A DNA stretch of 11,780 nucleotides. Source: Elusimicrobiota bacterium. Its GTDB lineage: Bacteria; CAYTYR01; UBA6262; DAOVJB01. Positions 1 to 7,059 of this stretch are shown piece by piece. Within the stretch, counting starts at the first letter, position 1. The number at the start of each line of letters is the position of its first letter. Position numbers and translations under genes: made by a program. Under the pieces are notes generated by a model. That model was not told where the DNA came from, searched no databases, and worked only from the letters and a program-made list of their open reading frames with translations. The DNA lies in assembly GCA_030673425.1 (NCBI GenBank), contig DAOVJB010000024.1:1-11780 (forward strand), given 5' to 3'.

Positions 1-207
<207 letters not shown>

Positions 208-212
208 TTATA

Positions 213-1130
213 TCAGTCTTCGTTGTTAAGATACTTATCAAAAAATTCAACTATTCTTTTTTCGTACTCTGTGCTCATTAATCCGTGAGATTCAAGATGG
301 TCTGCTTCCGGAACAATCCACAACTCTTTCGGTTCTTTTGCCGCTTTATATAACAGTTGAGCATTCTCTTTTAGAATCCTCGCATCCTCTTCACCGTGAA
401 TAATAAATACAGCCCCTGGGCTGATTTTACCTATATATTTAAGCGGATCGGCTTGCTTAGCCTTAAAACCCAGACGCAGTTCCACTGTCTTAATGGTCAA
501 ATATACAAGAGGGAACTTGGGAAGATTGAAAAATAACTTTGCAAAACGTGTAACAGTACGTTCAAAAGACACAAAACTTGAGTCTGCTACTACTGCTTTT
601 AAGTAAGGTGTTTTGGCTGCAGCCATAAATGCCACAGCCCCTCCCATAGATACGCCAATTGCCCCGATCTTTTCTCTATCTATATCCTGCCTGCTTTTTA
701 GATAATCAACAGCACCTAAGAGGTCATTCACCTCATAATAACCTAATGAACAATAACCCGGACTATCACCGTGGGCCCTGAAATCAAACATAAAAATGTT
801 ATAACCGGCATCATGTAAAAATGGAGGAAAACTGACTAAATCACTCTTATTAGTGCCAAAACCATGACATAGAATGACAGTGCCTTTTGCACGAGGATTA
901 TTAATAAACCAGCCCTTTAGTTCAAGCCCGTCAGTACTATTAAATTTTACTTCCTCATAAGGTAATCCCAATTCATCAGGCGGGGTCTGGCTTTTATCCC
1001 GTGGAGGCGAAAGAATAAGACGCGAGGACATAATTCCCCAGATAAGAATTGCACATATTATTATAATTACAAGACTTAACAACCAGGGAATTTTTATATA
1101 TAAAAGATTACTTATAGCTATGCTCCTCAT
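213..1130 (-). CDS. Membrane-anchored alpha/beta hydrolase
   Basis: This is a 305-residue serine hydrolase of the alpha/beta fold, with unknown substrate. Residues about 15-36 form one hydrophobic helix, so the catalytic domain is probably tethered to the membrane. The domain runs from about residue 58 to the end. It shows an HGFGTN oxyanion-loop motif at 89-94, the nucleophile elbow GVSMGG at 159-164 with Ser161, a likely acid Asp249 in HGEEDA, and a likely catalytic His278 in the segment EADH. The pattern resembles the BEM46/YqkD-like group of esterases and peptidases. The ATG at 1130 lies 23 bases inside the end of panB, so the two genes overlap in different frames and are probably translationally coupled. 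It separates panB from panC. No role in pantothenate synthesis is known to me, and its placement may only be co-transcription. The call as a hydrolase is firm; the function is open. Confidence 0.85.
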   Translation of the reverse strand: MRSIAISNLLYIKIPWLLSLVIIIICAILIWGIMSSRLILSPPRDKSQTPPDELGLPYEEVKFNSTDGLELKGWFINNPRAKGTVILCHGFGTNKSDLVSFPPFLHDAGYNIFMFDFRAHGDSPGYCSLGYYEVNDLLGAVDYLKSRQDIDREKIGAIGVSMGGAVAFMAAAKTPYLKAVVADSSFVSFERTVTRFAKLFFNLPKFPLVYLTIKTVELRLGFKAKQADPLKYIGKISPGAVFIIHGEEDARILKENAQLLYKAAKEPKELWIVPEADHLESHGLMSTEYEKRIVEFFDKYLNNED

Positions 1131-1908
1131 CAGGAAATTTTTCCTGTGTAACTTCTTCCTTGAAATCAGTGAATGCTTTTTTCATTATGCTGCTTAAATC
1201 CGCATACTTTTTTACAAACTTAGGATGAATTTTCTTATATAAGCCTAACATATCGTTTACTACAAGAACCTGACCGTCACAATATCTCCCGGCACCTATA
1301 CCAATAGTAGGAATAGATAGACTCCGCGTGATTTTTCTTGCTAACTCCTGAGGAATACTTTCTAATATCAGACTAAATACACCCGCATCCTCTAAAATCT
1401 TGGCATCTTCCAGTAAGGCCTGAGCCTGTTTTTCCTCACGCCCCTGAACTTTATAACCGCCCATCTTATGCACTGCCTGCGGCATGAGCCCGATATGTCC
1501 CATCACAGGAATATCCGCATCCAGCATCGCCTTTATAATTTTTGCCATCTCTCTCCCGCCCTCAATTTTTACCGCCTCGGCCCCTCCTTCTTTAAGGAAA
1601 CGGCCTGCGTTTTTCAGTGCGTCTTTCTTTTTTACCTGGTATGAAAGATAAGGCATATCAGCAACTAACAGCGCTCTGGAATTTCCCCTTTTTACAGCTT
1701 TAGTATGATGAAGCATTTCATCCATTGTAACAGGCAAAGTATTCTCGTACCCTAAAACAACCATTCCCAGAGAATCCCCCACCAGCAACACATCAATACA
1801 AGCTTCATTCATAATTAAACTGGTGGCATAGTCATAGCACGTGAGCATACTTATCTTCTTTTGCTGCTGTTTCATCTCACTCAGACTGACTGTTGTAATC
1901 TTCTGCAT
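1108..1908 (-). CDS. panB: 3-methyl-2-oxobutanoate hydroxymethyltransferase
   Basis: PanB transfers a hydroxymethyl group from 5,10-methylenetetrahydrofolate to alpha-ketoisovalerate, giving ketopantoate, the first committed step towards pantothenate and CoA. The 266-residue protein matches the E. coli enzyme in length (264) and in residue spacing. Metal-binding and active-site residues are visible as Asp45 (VGDSLG), Asp84 (ADMPYLSY), Glu115 (KIEGG) and the catalytic Glu183 (LILES). A GIGAG loop is at 203-207. The ATG at 1908 is preceded by AGAGGAAA at good spacing, which settles the start. The gene lies 13 bases after folK, and its last codons overlap the start of the alpha/beta hydrolase. 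Grouping with folK fits the chemistry, because the one-carbon donor is a folate. Confidence 0.97.
   Translation of the reverse strand: MQKITTVSLSEMKQQQKKISMLTCYDYATSLIMNEACIDVLLVGDSLGMVVLGYENTLPVTMDEMLHHTKAVKRGNSRALLVADMPYLSYQVKKKDALKNAGRFLKEGGAEAVKIEGGREMAKIIKAMLDADIPVMGHIGLMPQAVHKMGGYKVQGREEKQAQALLEDAKILEDAGVFSLILESIPQELARKITRSLSIPTIGIGAGRYCDGQVLVVNDMLGLYKKIHPKFVKKYADLSSIMKKAFTDFKEEVTQEKFPDEEHSYK
1131..1146 (-). repeat. 16-base inverted repeat just before the hydrolase start codon
   Basis: The minus strand reads CAGGAAAAATTTCCTG immediately before ATG 1130. The two 7-base arms are perfect reverse complements with a 2-base spacer. As RNA it would fold as six pairs with a four-base loop. It lies wholly inside panB codons for QEKFPD. 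It contains the only AGGA sequence that could serve the hydrolase, so a fold would hide that site until ribosomes translating panB open it. This could also be an accident of panB coding. Confidence 0.3.
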
Positions 1909-1921
1909 AGATTTCCTCTAT

Positions 1922-2422
1922 TTATAATTTATCCTTTATCTTTTTTACTTTTTCTTTCTTCTTCAACGATTTATATAAACCACGAATGGTCTTTTTTCTT
2001 AACGGATGGATAATACCCGGTGCGATTTCCTTTAACGGAACAAGAACAAACGCCCGTTTATACATTTCTCTATGAGGAACTATAAGTGTTTTTTCTTCAA
2101 TAACTTCATTTTTATAAAGCAATATATCTAAATCAATAATTCGCGGTCCCCATTTTATGGTTTTTTTTCGATGCAGTTTTATCTCAATATTCTGTAGAAC
2201 TTTTAATAGACGTCCACAGGATAAATCTGTTTTTATTTCAACGACACAGTTAAGAAACTCAGGCTGATTTTTATAACCGACAGGCTCTGTTTCATAAACC
2301 GAAGATTTAGCAGTAATTTCTATGCTTTTTAATTCTTTTAATAACTTAAGGGCTCCCTTTATATTCTTTAATCTATCCCCGAGATTAGAACCTATGCCTA
2401 TATAAACTTTTTCAAGTTTCAC
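1922..2422 (-). CDS. folK: 2-amino-4-hydroxy-6-hydroxymethyldihydropteridine pyrophosphokinase
   Basis: HPPK transfers pyrophosphate from ATP to 6-hydroxymethyl-7,8-dihydropterin, the step before dihydropteroate synthase in folate synthesis. The 166-residue protein shows IGIGSNLGDR at 8-17, the substrate loop ETEPVGYKNQPEFLN at 44-58, the signature WGPRIIDLDILLY at 91-103 with metal-binding Asp97 and Asp99, and VPHREMYKRAFVLVPL at 115-130. The tail is very lysine-rich, which is unremarkable. The start is a GTG at 2422. No ATG is available upstream of the conserved IGIGSN motif, and there is only weak Shine-Dalgarno complementarity. The start lies 6 bases past the dapL stop, so translation is probably coupled to dapL. 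A folK-panB-panC order is known elsewhere, for example in Pseudomonas. Confidence 0.95.
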   Translation of the reverse strand: MKLEKVYIGIGSNLGDRLKNIKGALKLLKELKSIEITAKSSVYETEPVGYKNQPEFLNCVVEIKTDLSCGRLLKVLQNIEIKLHRKKTIKWGPRIIDLDILLYKNEVIEEKTLIVPHREMYKRAFVLVPLKEIAPGIIHPLRKKTIRGLYKSLKKKEKVKKIKDKL

Positions 2423-2428
2423 TCTTAT

Positions 2429-3598
2429 TTACCACTTGATTTTTTTTATTCTCTTTACAGCTTCCTTTATTCTCTTTTTATCTACTGTTAAAGCTATCCT
2501 GATATAACCCTCACCGCTCGGCCCGAACCCCACGCCAGGAGTAGTAACAACACATGCTTTTTCCAGAATTATACCGGATGTATCGATTGAATTATATCCT
2601 TTCGGAACTTTAATCCAGACGTAAAAAGTAGCAGCCGGCTTTTTAACCTGCCATCCTAAACTCTTAAGTCCATCAAGTAATACATCCCTTCGTTCCTGAT
2701 ATATTCCTCTCATCTTTTCAACACAATCCTGCGACCCTGATAATGCTGCTATTGCTGCCTCCTGGATAGATTGAAAAACACCTGAGTCAATATTCTCTTT
2801 AACTTTAGTGAGGCCTTTAAGAATATCACTATTGCCGCAGGCCCAGCCTATACGCCACCCGGTCATATTATATGTCTTTGATAATGAATGGAACTCTATA
2901 CCTACCTCTTTTGCTCCTTCTACTTCTAAAAAACTTACGGGCTTTTTATTATCATAATAGATTTCCGAATAGGCTGCATCATGGCAGACAATAATATCAT
3001 ACTTCCTGGCAACGTCAACAACCTGCCTGAAGAATTCTTTCCCTGCTACACCGGCAGTAGGATTATTCGGATAGTTTATAAATAACAATTTCGCTTTCTT
3101 TAATACTTCATCCGGGATACTTCCGAAATCCGGCAGGAAATCGTTCTCTTCAACTAAAGGCATAAAATGAGAAACACCGCCTGCTAAAATTGTAGCACCG
3201 CTATATACAGGATATCCTGGTTCTGGTATCAGTACCACATCACCCGGATTGACAAACCCCAGATGTATATGGCCTATCCCTTCCTTGGAACCGAGTAAGG
3301 ATATAATCTCACTATCTGGTTGTAAACTTACATTAAACCTCTGTTTATACCATTCAGCAATTACTTCCCTTAATTTCCTTAAACCCACACCGAAAGGATA
3401 CCGATGATTCTCTGCCTTCTGTAGCGCCTTTTTGCCTGCGGCAATTATATGTTTAGGTGTAGGGTAATCAGGATCTCCTACACCGAGATCAATGATGTCA
3501 ACGCCTTCATCTAAAAGCTTTTTTTTCTTCCTGTCTATTTCTACAAAAAGATAGGGCGGGAGTTTATTCAACCTATCTGAATACTTAAGAGTAGACAT
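2429..3598 (-). CDS. dapL: LL-diaminopimelate aminotransferase (DapL, probably the DapL2-like type)
   Basis: DapL converts tetrahydrodipicolinate directly to LL-diaminopimelate with glutamate as amino donor, replacing the acylated DapC/D/E steps. This is a fold-type I PLP enzyme. Counting from ATG 3598 (389 residues), it shows the cofactor-binding NYPNNP motif at 175-180, Asp207 in HDAAYSE, the Schiff-base Lys241 in SLSKTYNMTGWRIG, and the substrate-carboxylate Arg367 in YIRIALT. The SLSKTYNMTGWRIG form resembles the diverged DapL2 group more than the plant/Chlamydia type, as far as I recall those sequences. A TTG one codon upstream (3601) is an alternative start; an AGAAAGGA ribosome site serves either. 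Motifs alone would allow another class I aminotransferase. The tight dapF-dapA-dapB context and the absence of dapD or ddh make DapL by far the best reading. Confidence 0.92.
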   Translation of the reverse strand: MSTLKYSDRLNKLPPYLFVEIDRKKKKLLDEGVDIIDLGVGDPDYPTPKHIIAAGKKALQKAENHRYPFGVGLRKLREVIAEWYKQRFNVSLQPDSEIISLLGSKEGIGHIHLGFVNPGDVVLIPEPGYPVYSGATILAGGVSHFMPLVEENDFLPDFGSIPDEVLKKAKLLFINYPNNPTAGVAGKEFFRQVVDVARKYDIIVCHDAAYSEIYYDNKKPVSFLEVEGAKEVGIEFHSLSKTYNMTGWRIGWACGNSDILKGLTKVKENIDSGVFQSIQEAAIAALSGSQDCVEKMRGIYQERRDVLLDGLKSLGWQVKKPAATFYVWIKVPKGYNSIDTSGIILEKACVVTTPGVGFGPSGEGYIRIALTVDKKRIKEAVKRIKKIKW

Positions 3599-3604
3599 CA
3601 ATTC

Positions 3605-3904
3605 TCATCCTTTCTTTTTTCTAAAAAGAAAAAATATTCCTCCTGTAAAGACCAACAGAATTCCTAACGCAACGGTATTTATGACCCATCCGTCCCAGAG
3701 TTGCATGTTAACTCCGGAAAAGGACTCTTTACCTATAATAATTTGGATTAGCATCAGGAGTTTTGGTAATATCCCTCCCTTAAAAACAAGAAGAGACCAT
3801 ACCAACCAGAATAAAACAGCCAATCCGAATATTACAATCACAATCATTGCTGCAACATTCGCAGGATCATATCCTGATGATTTATCATCCGGTTTATTCT
3901 CCAT
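3605..3904 (-). CDS. Small two-helix membrane protein of unknown function
   Basis: I do not recognise this 99-residue protein. It has a short charged N-terminus (residues 1-15, rich in Asp and Lys), a first membrane helix at about 17-41, an amphipathic hydrophobic stretch at about 45-57, a second helix at about 73-94, and a basic RKKKG tail. The positive tail suggests the C-terminus is cytoplasmic; with two helices the N-terminus would then also be inside. The ATG at 3904 has a good GAGGGTG ribosome site. The gene fits tightly between dapB (18 bases) and dapL (a few bases), so it is expressed with them. The reading frame, ribosome site and packing support a real gene. A role in lysine metabolism or transport is possible only by association. 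Confidence 0.8.
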   Translation of the reverse strand: MENKPDDKSSGYDPANVAAMIVIVIFGLAVLFWLVWSLLVFKGGILPKLLMLIQIIIGKESFSGVNMQLWDGWVINTVALGILLVFTGGIFFLFRKKKG

Positions 3905-3922
3905 ATTAACACCCTCTAAGTT

Positions 3923-4705
3923 TTATTTTAATCCCAGAACATCCTGCATATCATATAAACCTTTTGGCTTACCTGCCACCCATTTAGCTGCCCTTACGGC
4001 ACCCTGGGCAAAAGTATCCCTGCTGTGTGCACGATGAACGAGCTCTAACCGTTCTCCTACTGAAGCAAACGTCACTGTATGTTCTCCCACAATATCCCCG
4101 GCTCTTACAGCATGAATACCGATCTCCTGTTTTTTCCTTGCGCCTACCATACCATGCCTGCCGTAAACGCCATCCTTATCCAGGTCCCTCCCGAGAACAT
4201 CAGCAATAATCCGGGCAATCTTCTTTGCTGTCCCGCTTGGCGCATCCTTCTTTAAGTTATGATGAGCTTCTACAATTTCTACATCATAATCACCTAAAGC
4301 CTTTGCGCTCTGAGCGACTAACTTAAAAAGAAGGTTAACCCCAACACTCATATTAGGGGCAAACACACAAGCTATATCCTCACTTATCTTACGTAATTGG
4401 AACACTTGCTTATCATCCAATCCTGTTGTTCCTACAACAGCACGCTTCCCATATTCCTTCACGATCTCTAAATGCTTTATTGTTGCCTCCGGGTTAGTAA
4501 AATCAATAACAACATCGGCATCATCAATTATACTTTTTAGGTCATCCGTAACCTTTAGGTCTCCAACACCCAGATCCTTCCCGACCATAGGATGCCCTTT
4601 AACTTCCAAGGCACCAACGAGCTTGATATCTTTATCTTTTAAGGTCGCATTAATAATCCTCTCACCCATCCTTCCACAGGCCCCGCATACAATTATCTTA
4701 ACCAC
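3923..4705 (-). CDS. dapB: 4-hydroxy-tetrahydrodipicolinate reductase
   Basis: DapB reduces the DapA product to tetrahydrodipicolinate with NAD(P)H in the cytoplasm. I place the start at GTG 4705 (260 residues, numbering used here). It is preceded by an excellent AAGGAGGA site with 4-base spacing, and the product then begins right at the Rossmann strand, as family members do. A TTG at 4723 in the same frame would put that ribosome site inside the gene and is unlikely. Motifs are the dinucleotide loop GACGRMG at 8-14, DFTNPEA at 68-74, VGTTG at 91-95, APNMSVGVN at 116-124, and the catalytic segment EAHHNLK with His148 and Lys152 followed by DAPSGTA. The conserved GIHAVRAGDIVGEH lies further on. 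Length is normal. It lies 28 bases after dapA. Confidence 0.96.
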   Translation of the reverse strand: MVKIIVCGACGRMGERIINATLKDKDIKLVGALEVKGHPMVGKDLGVGDLKVTDDLKSIIDDADVVIDFTNPEATIKHLEIVKEYGKRAVVGTTGLDDKQVFQLRKISEDIACVFAPNMSVGVNLLFKLVAQSAKALGDYDVEIVEAHHNLKKDAPSGTAKKIARIIADVLGRDLDKDGVYGRHGMVGARKKQEIGIHAVRAGDIVGEHTVTFASVGERLELVHRAHSRDTFAQGAVRAAKWVAGKPKGLYDMQDVLGLK

Positions 4706-4717
4706 TTTATCCTCCTT
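4706..4717 (-). promoter_or_regulatory. Strong ribosome binding site deciding the dapB start
   Basis: AAGGAGGA at 4710-4717 (minus strand) is followed by TAAA and the GTG at 4703-4705. Its near-perfect match and normal spacing make GTG 4705 the dapB start rather than the TTG at 4723, which would place this site in the coding sequence. Confidence 0.85.
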
Positions 4718-4733
4718 AAACAACGGAGTTGTT

Positions 4734-5609
4734 TTATATTAATCCGTATTCTTTCATCACCTTTTTTAACTTGCCTAAATTAGCCTCGCTCATTGCCGAA
4801 AGCGGAAGACGTAATTCATCGGGACATATTTTCATTATGCCAAGAGCCGTCTTTACAGGAATAGGATTGGTCTCTACAAACATAGCTTTGATTAAAGGGA
4901 ACATCTTATGATGTAATTTCCTGGCTTTTTCTAAATCACCTTCATTAAACGCCTTGACCATACCGGCCATATCTTCAGGTACAAGGTTAGCCACTACTGA
5001 TACAACACCTTTTCCACCTAAAGCAAGCATAGGTAATGTCAAAGCATCATCCCCTGATAAAACGTCAAAATCCTCACCGCAGAGTTCTATTATCCTGCTG
5101 ACATTATCCAGCACGCCGCTTGCCTCTTTTACTGCAACGATATTCTTGAAATCCTTCCTTAACCTGGCAACTGTCTCGGGAGCAATACTTATTCCTGTCC
5201 TTCCCGGAACGTTATAGATAACAATCGGAATGTCAACTTCTGCTGCTATCTTTTTATAATGTAAATACAATCCCTCTTGCGGCGGCTTGTTATAATAAGG
5301 GGTGATTACCAATGCCGCATCTACTTTTATCTGTTTTGCATATTTTGTAAGTTCCACAGCTTCTTTTGTATTATTAGAACCTGTTCCTGCAATAACAGGG
5401 ATCCTCCCTTTTACTGTATCTACAACAAACTTTATAACCTCCTTATGCTCATCATGACTCATTGTGGCAGACTCCCCTGTAGTACCGCAGGGAACAATGC
5501 CGTTTGTGCCTTTATCAATATGCATTTGGATGAGTTCTTCGAATTTCTCAAAGTCAATTTTTCCGTCTTTTAACGGTGTAACTATCGCTACAAAAGAACC
5601 GCTAAACAT
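4734..5609 (-). CDS. dapA: 4-hydroxy-tetrahydrodipicolinate synthase
   Basis: DapA condenses pyruvate with aspartate semialdehyde, the branch point into diaminopimelate and lysine. The 291-residue TIM-barrel protein matches E. coli DapA almost residue for residue in spacing. Visible features are CGTTGE at 41-46 with Thr44 and Thr45, Tyr133 in YNVPGRTG, Arg138, and the Schiff-base Lys161 in AVKEASG. The ATG at 5609 has an AAAGGAG site at good spacing. It lies 27 bases after dapF and just ahead of dapB. In many bacteria lysine inhibits DapA allosterically; I did not check the regulatory-site residues here. Identity is secure. Confidence 0.97.
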   Translation of the reverse strand: MFSGSFVAIVTPLKDGKIDFEKFEELIQMHIDKGTNGIVPCGTTGESATMSHDEHKEVIKFVVDTVKGRIPVIAGTGSNNTKEAVELTKYAKQIKVDAALVITPYYNKPPQEGLYLHYKKIAAEVDIPIVIYNVPGRTGISIAPETVARLRKDFKNIVAVKEASGVLDNVSRIIELCGEDFDVLSGDDALTLPMLALGGKGVVSVVANLVPEDMAGMVKAFNEGDLEKARKLHHKMFPLIKAMFVETNPIPVKTALGIMKICPDELRLPLSAMSEANLGKLKKVMKEYGLI

Positions 5610-5636
5610 TTTATAACTCCTTTCCTGTTTCCTCGA

Positions 5637-6473
5637 TTATACTCTGATATTACCTTCATAAATTATCTTCACATTGCCTTCTAAATAAACATCATTAATT
5701 TTATCATCCTTATATTCAATGTATACTCTCAAGACCTCACCGCTCCTTGTATGCACGCTAATAGGACTCCTCACTCCTTTTCTCAAGTGCGCAATAATTG
5801 CAGAGGCAACCGCACCTGTTCCGCAGGCTAAAGTCTCGTTTTCAACTCCCCGTTCATATGTTCTCATATAAATAGAACTCCTATCTCTTACCTTTACAAA
5901 ATCTACATTTGTACCCTGAGGCTTAAAACAAGCATGGAACCTTAATTTCCTTCCTGTATTATAAACATCGGCTTTAGTTATATCAGGGACAAACAAGACA
6001 GTATGAGGAACACCGGTATTTATATGAAACACTTCCTTAGCTTTTTTATCAATTTTGACCTTTAAGTTTAACCTTAAATTTACAGGATTGCTCATCTTCA
6101 GCTTTACTCTATCTTTAGCCATAATCTCTGCTTCTAATATACCCGCTTTAGTTTCAATCTTTAATTTTGAACGTCTATCGAGTATCCGCAAGCTAACGTA
6201 TAAAGCAACACAGCGTGCGCCATTACCGCACATCTCAGCTTCGCTCCCGTCAGGATTAAAAATCCTCATCTTAAAATCTGCTCTCCTGGAACCCTCTATC
6301 AAAATCAACCCGTCTGCCCCCACAGAAAGACGCCTCTGGCAAATATACTTAGCAAAAGAAACTCTATTAGATACAACGTTTCTCCTGTTATCTATAACCA
6401 CAAAATCATTATCGCTTCCGTTCACCTTGGTAAAACGAATGATTTTTCCCAATTTTTTAATTCTGCCTACCAT
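5637..6473 (-). CDS. dapF: Diaminopimelate epimerase
   Basis: DapF interconverts LL- and meso-diaminopimelate, supplying both peptidoglycan cross-links and LysA. The 278-residue protein has both catalytic cysteines: Cys82 in MCGNGARC and Cys217 in ETLACGTGA, with the second half beginning near residue 150. FNPDGSEAEMCG and RTYERGVENE are typical of the family. One oddity is the N-terminal motif at 16-24. It reads KVNGSDNDF, whereas most members have a glycine just before NDF (KMxGxGNDF), so Asp replaces that glycine. The ATG at 6473 overlaps the last bases of the pseudopilin gene as ATGGTAG, a 7-base overlap suggesting coupling. A TTG at 6452 is a possible alternative that would remove seven mostly basic residues. 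Confidence 0.95.
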   Translation of the reverse strand: MVGRIKKLGKIIRFTKVNGSDNDFVVIDNRRNVVSNRVSFAKYICQRRLSVGADGLILIEGSRRADFKMRIFNPDGSEAEMCGNGARCVALYVSLRILDRRSKLKIETKAGILEAEIMAKDRVKLKMSNPVNLRLNLKVKIDKKAKEVFHINTGVPHTVLFVPDITKADVYNTGRKLRFHACFKPQGTNVDFVKVRDRSSIYMRTYERGVENETLACGTGAVASAIIAHLRKGVRSPISVHTRSGEVLRVYIEYKDDKINDVYLEGNVKIIYEGNIRV

Positions 6474-7036
6474 GATATAAATTTGTTCCCTTTCTTGTCT
6501 GTCAAGTCACAATTAATCCATATGTACCCGGAATACCCTTTACTCCCACCAGTAGCGTTTTCGGATACATAATAGAGATACTCATATAAATTCTCGTGAT
6601 GTGCTACACCTGCTATTGCATCAGTAACAACATTGGGAGCTGAGTCATTTTTAGCCCAGGCAACACATATCCTGTTGTTTCCTTCATGTGAGCTACCCCA
6701 GGCATCTCTCTGACTTGTATATACACCGGGAATCTCCTCAAGATATTCAGATACGAAAAAACTCCAATCCGAAGGATACGTCTCGCCTGAACCGCTCGCT
6801 ATGTTTTTCACCCGGTCCCAATGTGGCCAATATCCATCATTGTCTCCATAATATATATTAAGTGCCATACGAAAAGAAGCAAGATTCCCCTTGGTTCTAC
6901 CCTCTTGTGCTTTCTGCAGTATACTGGAGAACCCAGGCAAAGCAATAGCTGCTAAAATACTCAATACAGCAACTACAATCATTAATTCAATCAACGTAAA
7001 CCCTTTTTGCTTTATAGAAAACTTATGTTGTTTCAA
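6467..7036 (-). CDS. Type II secretion / type IV pilus-like pseudopilin (GspG-like)
   Basis: This 189-residue protein has a class III signal peptide. A basic leader (residues 1-12) ends in KQKG, the prepilin peptidase site follows (Gly12|Phe13), and the conserved Glu at mature position +5 is Glu17. The hydrophobic helix FTLIELMIVVAVLSILAAIALP spans the membrane before assembly. After the helix, residues about 48-70 (NLASFRMALNIYYGDNDGYWP) resemble the GspG major pseudopilin pattern. The remaining domain, rich in Gly, Asn and Trp, is not one I recognise. The start is a TTG at 7036. No ATG or GTG lies before the cleavage site, and AAGGA sits about 11 bases upstream. No other secretion or pilus gene is in the window, so it is an orphan pseudopilin inside a lysine operon. 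It overlaps dapF by 7 bases. Confidence 0.88.
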   Translation of the reverse strand: MKQHKFSIKQKGFTLIELMIVVAVLSILAAIALPGFSSILQKAQEGRTKGNLASFRMALNIYYGDNDGYWPHWDRVKNIASGSGETYPSDWSFFVSEYLEEIPGVYTSQRDAWGSSHEGNNRICVAWAKNDSAPNVVTDAIAGVAHHENLYEYLYYVSENATGGSKGYSGYIWINCDLTDKKGNKFISW

Positions 7037-7059
7037 ATGTTTATTTTTCCTTAATACAT

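Noticed and set aside
2161-2170. T-runs on the plus strand (also near 2442 and 3520) as terminator tracts
   Set aside because: They are lysine codons of the minus-strand genes folK and dapL, with no preceding stem.
3681-4037. Plus-strand open frame of 118 codons
   Set aside because: It runs antisense across the small membrane protein and the end of dapB, has no recognisable motif, and those minus-strand genes are well supported.
5277-5573. Plus-strand open frame of 98 codons, cysteine-rich
   Set aside because: It is entirely antisense to dapA, with no ribosome site or family motif.
6055-6480. Plus-strand open frame of 141 codons
   Set aside because: It is antisense to the N-terminal half of dapF, which has both catalytic motifs; the composition looks like a mirrored coding frame.
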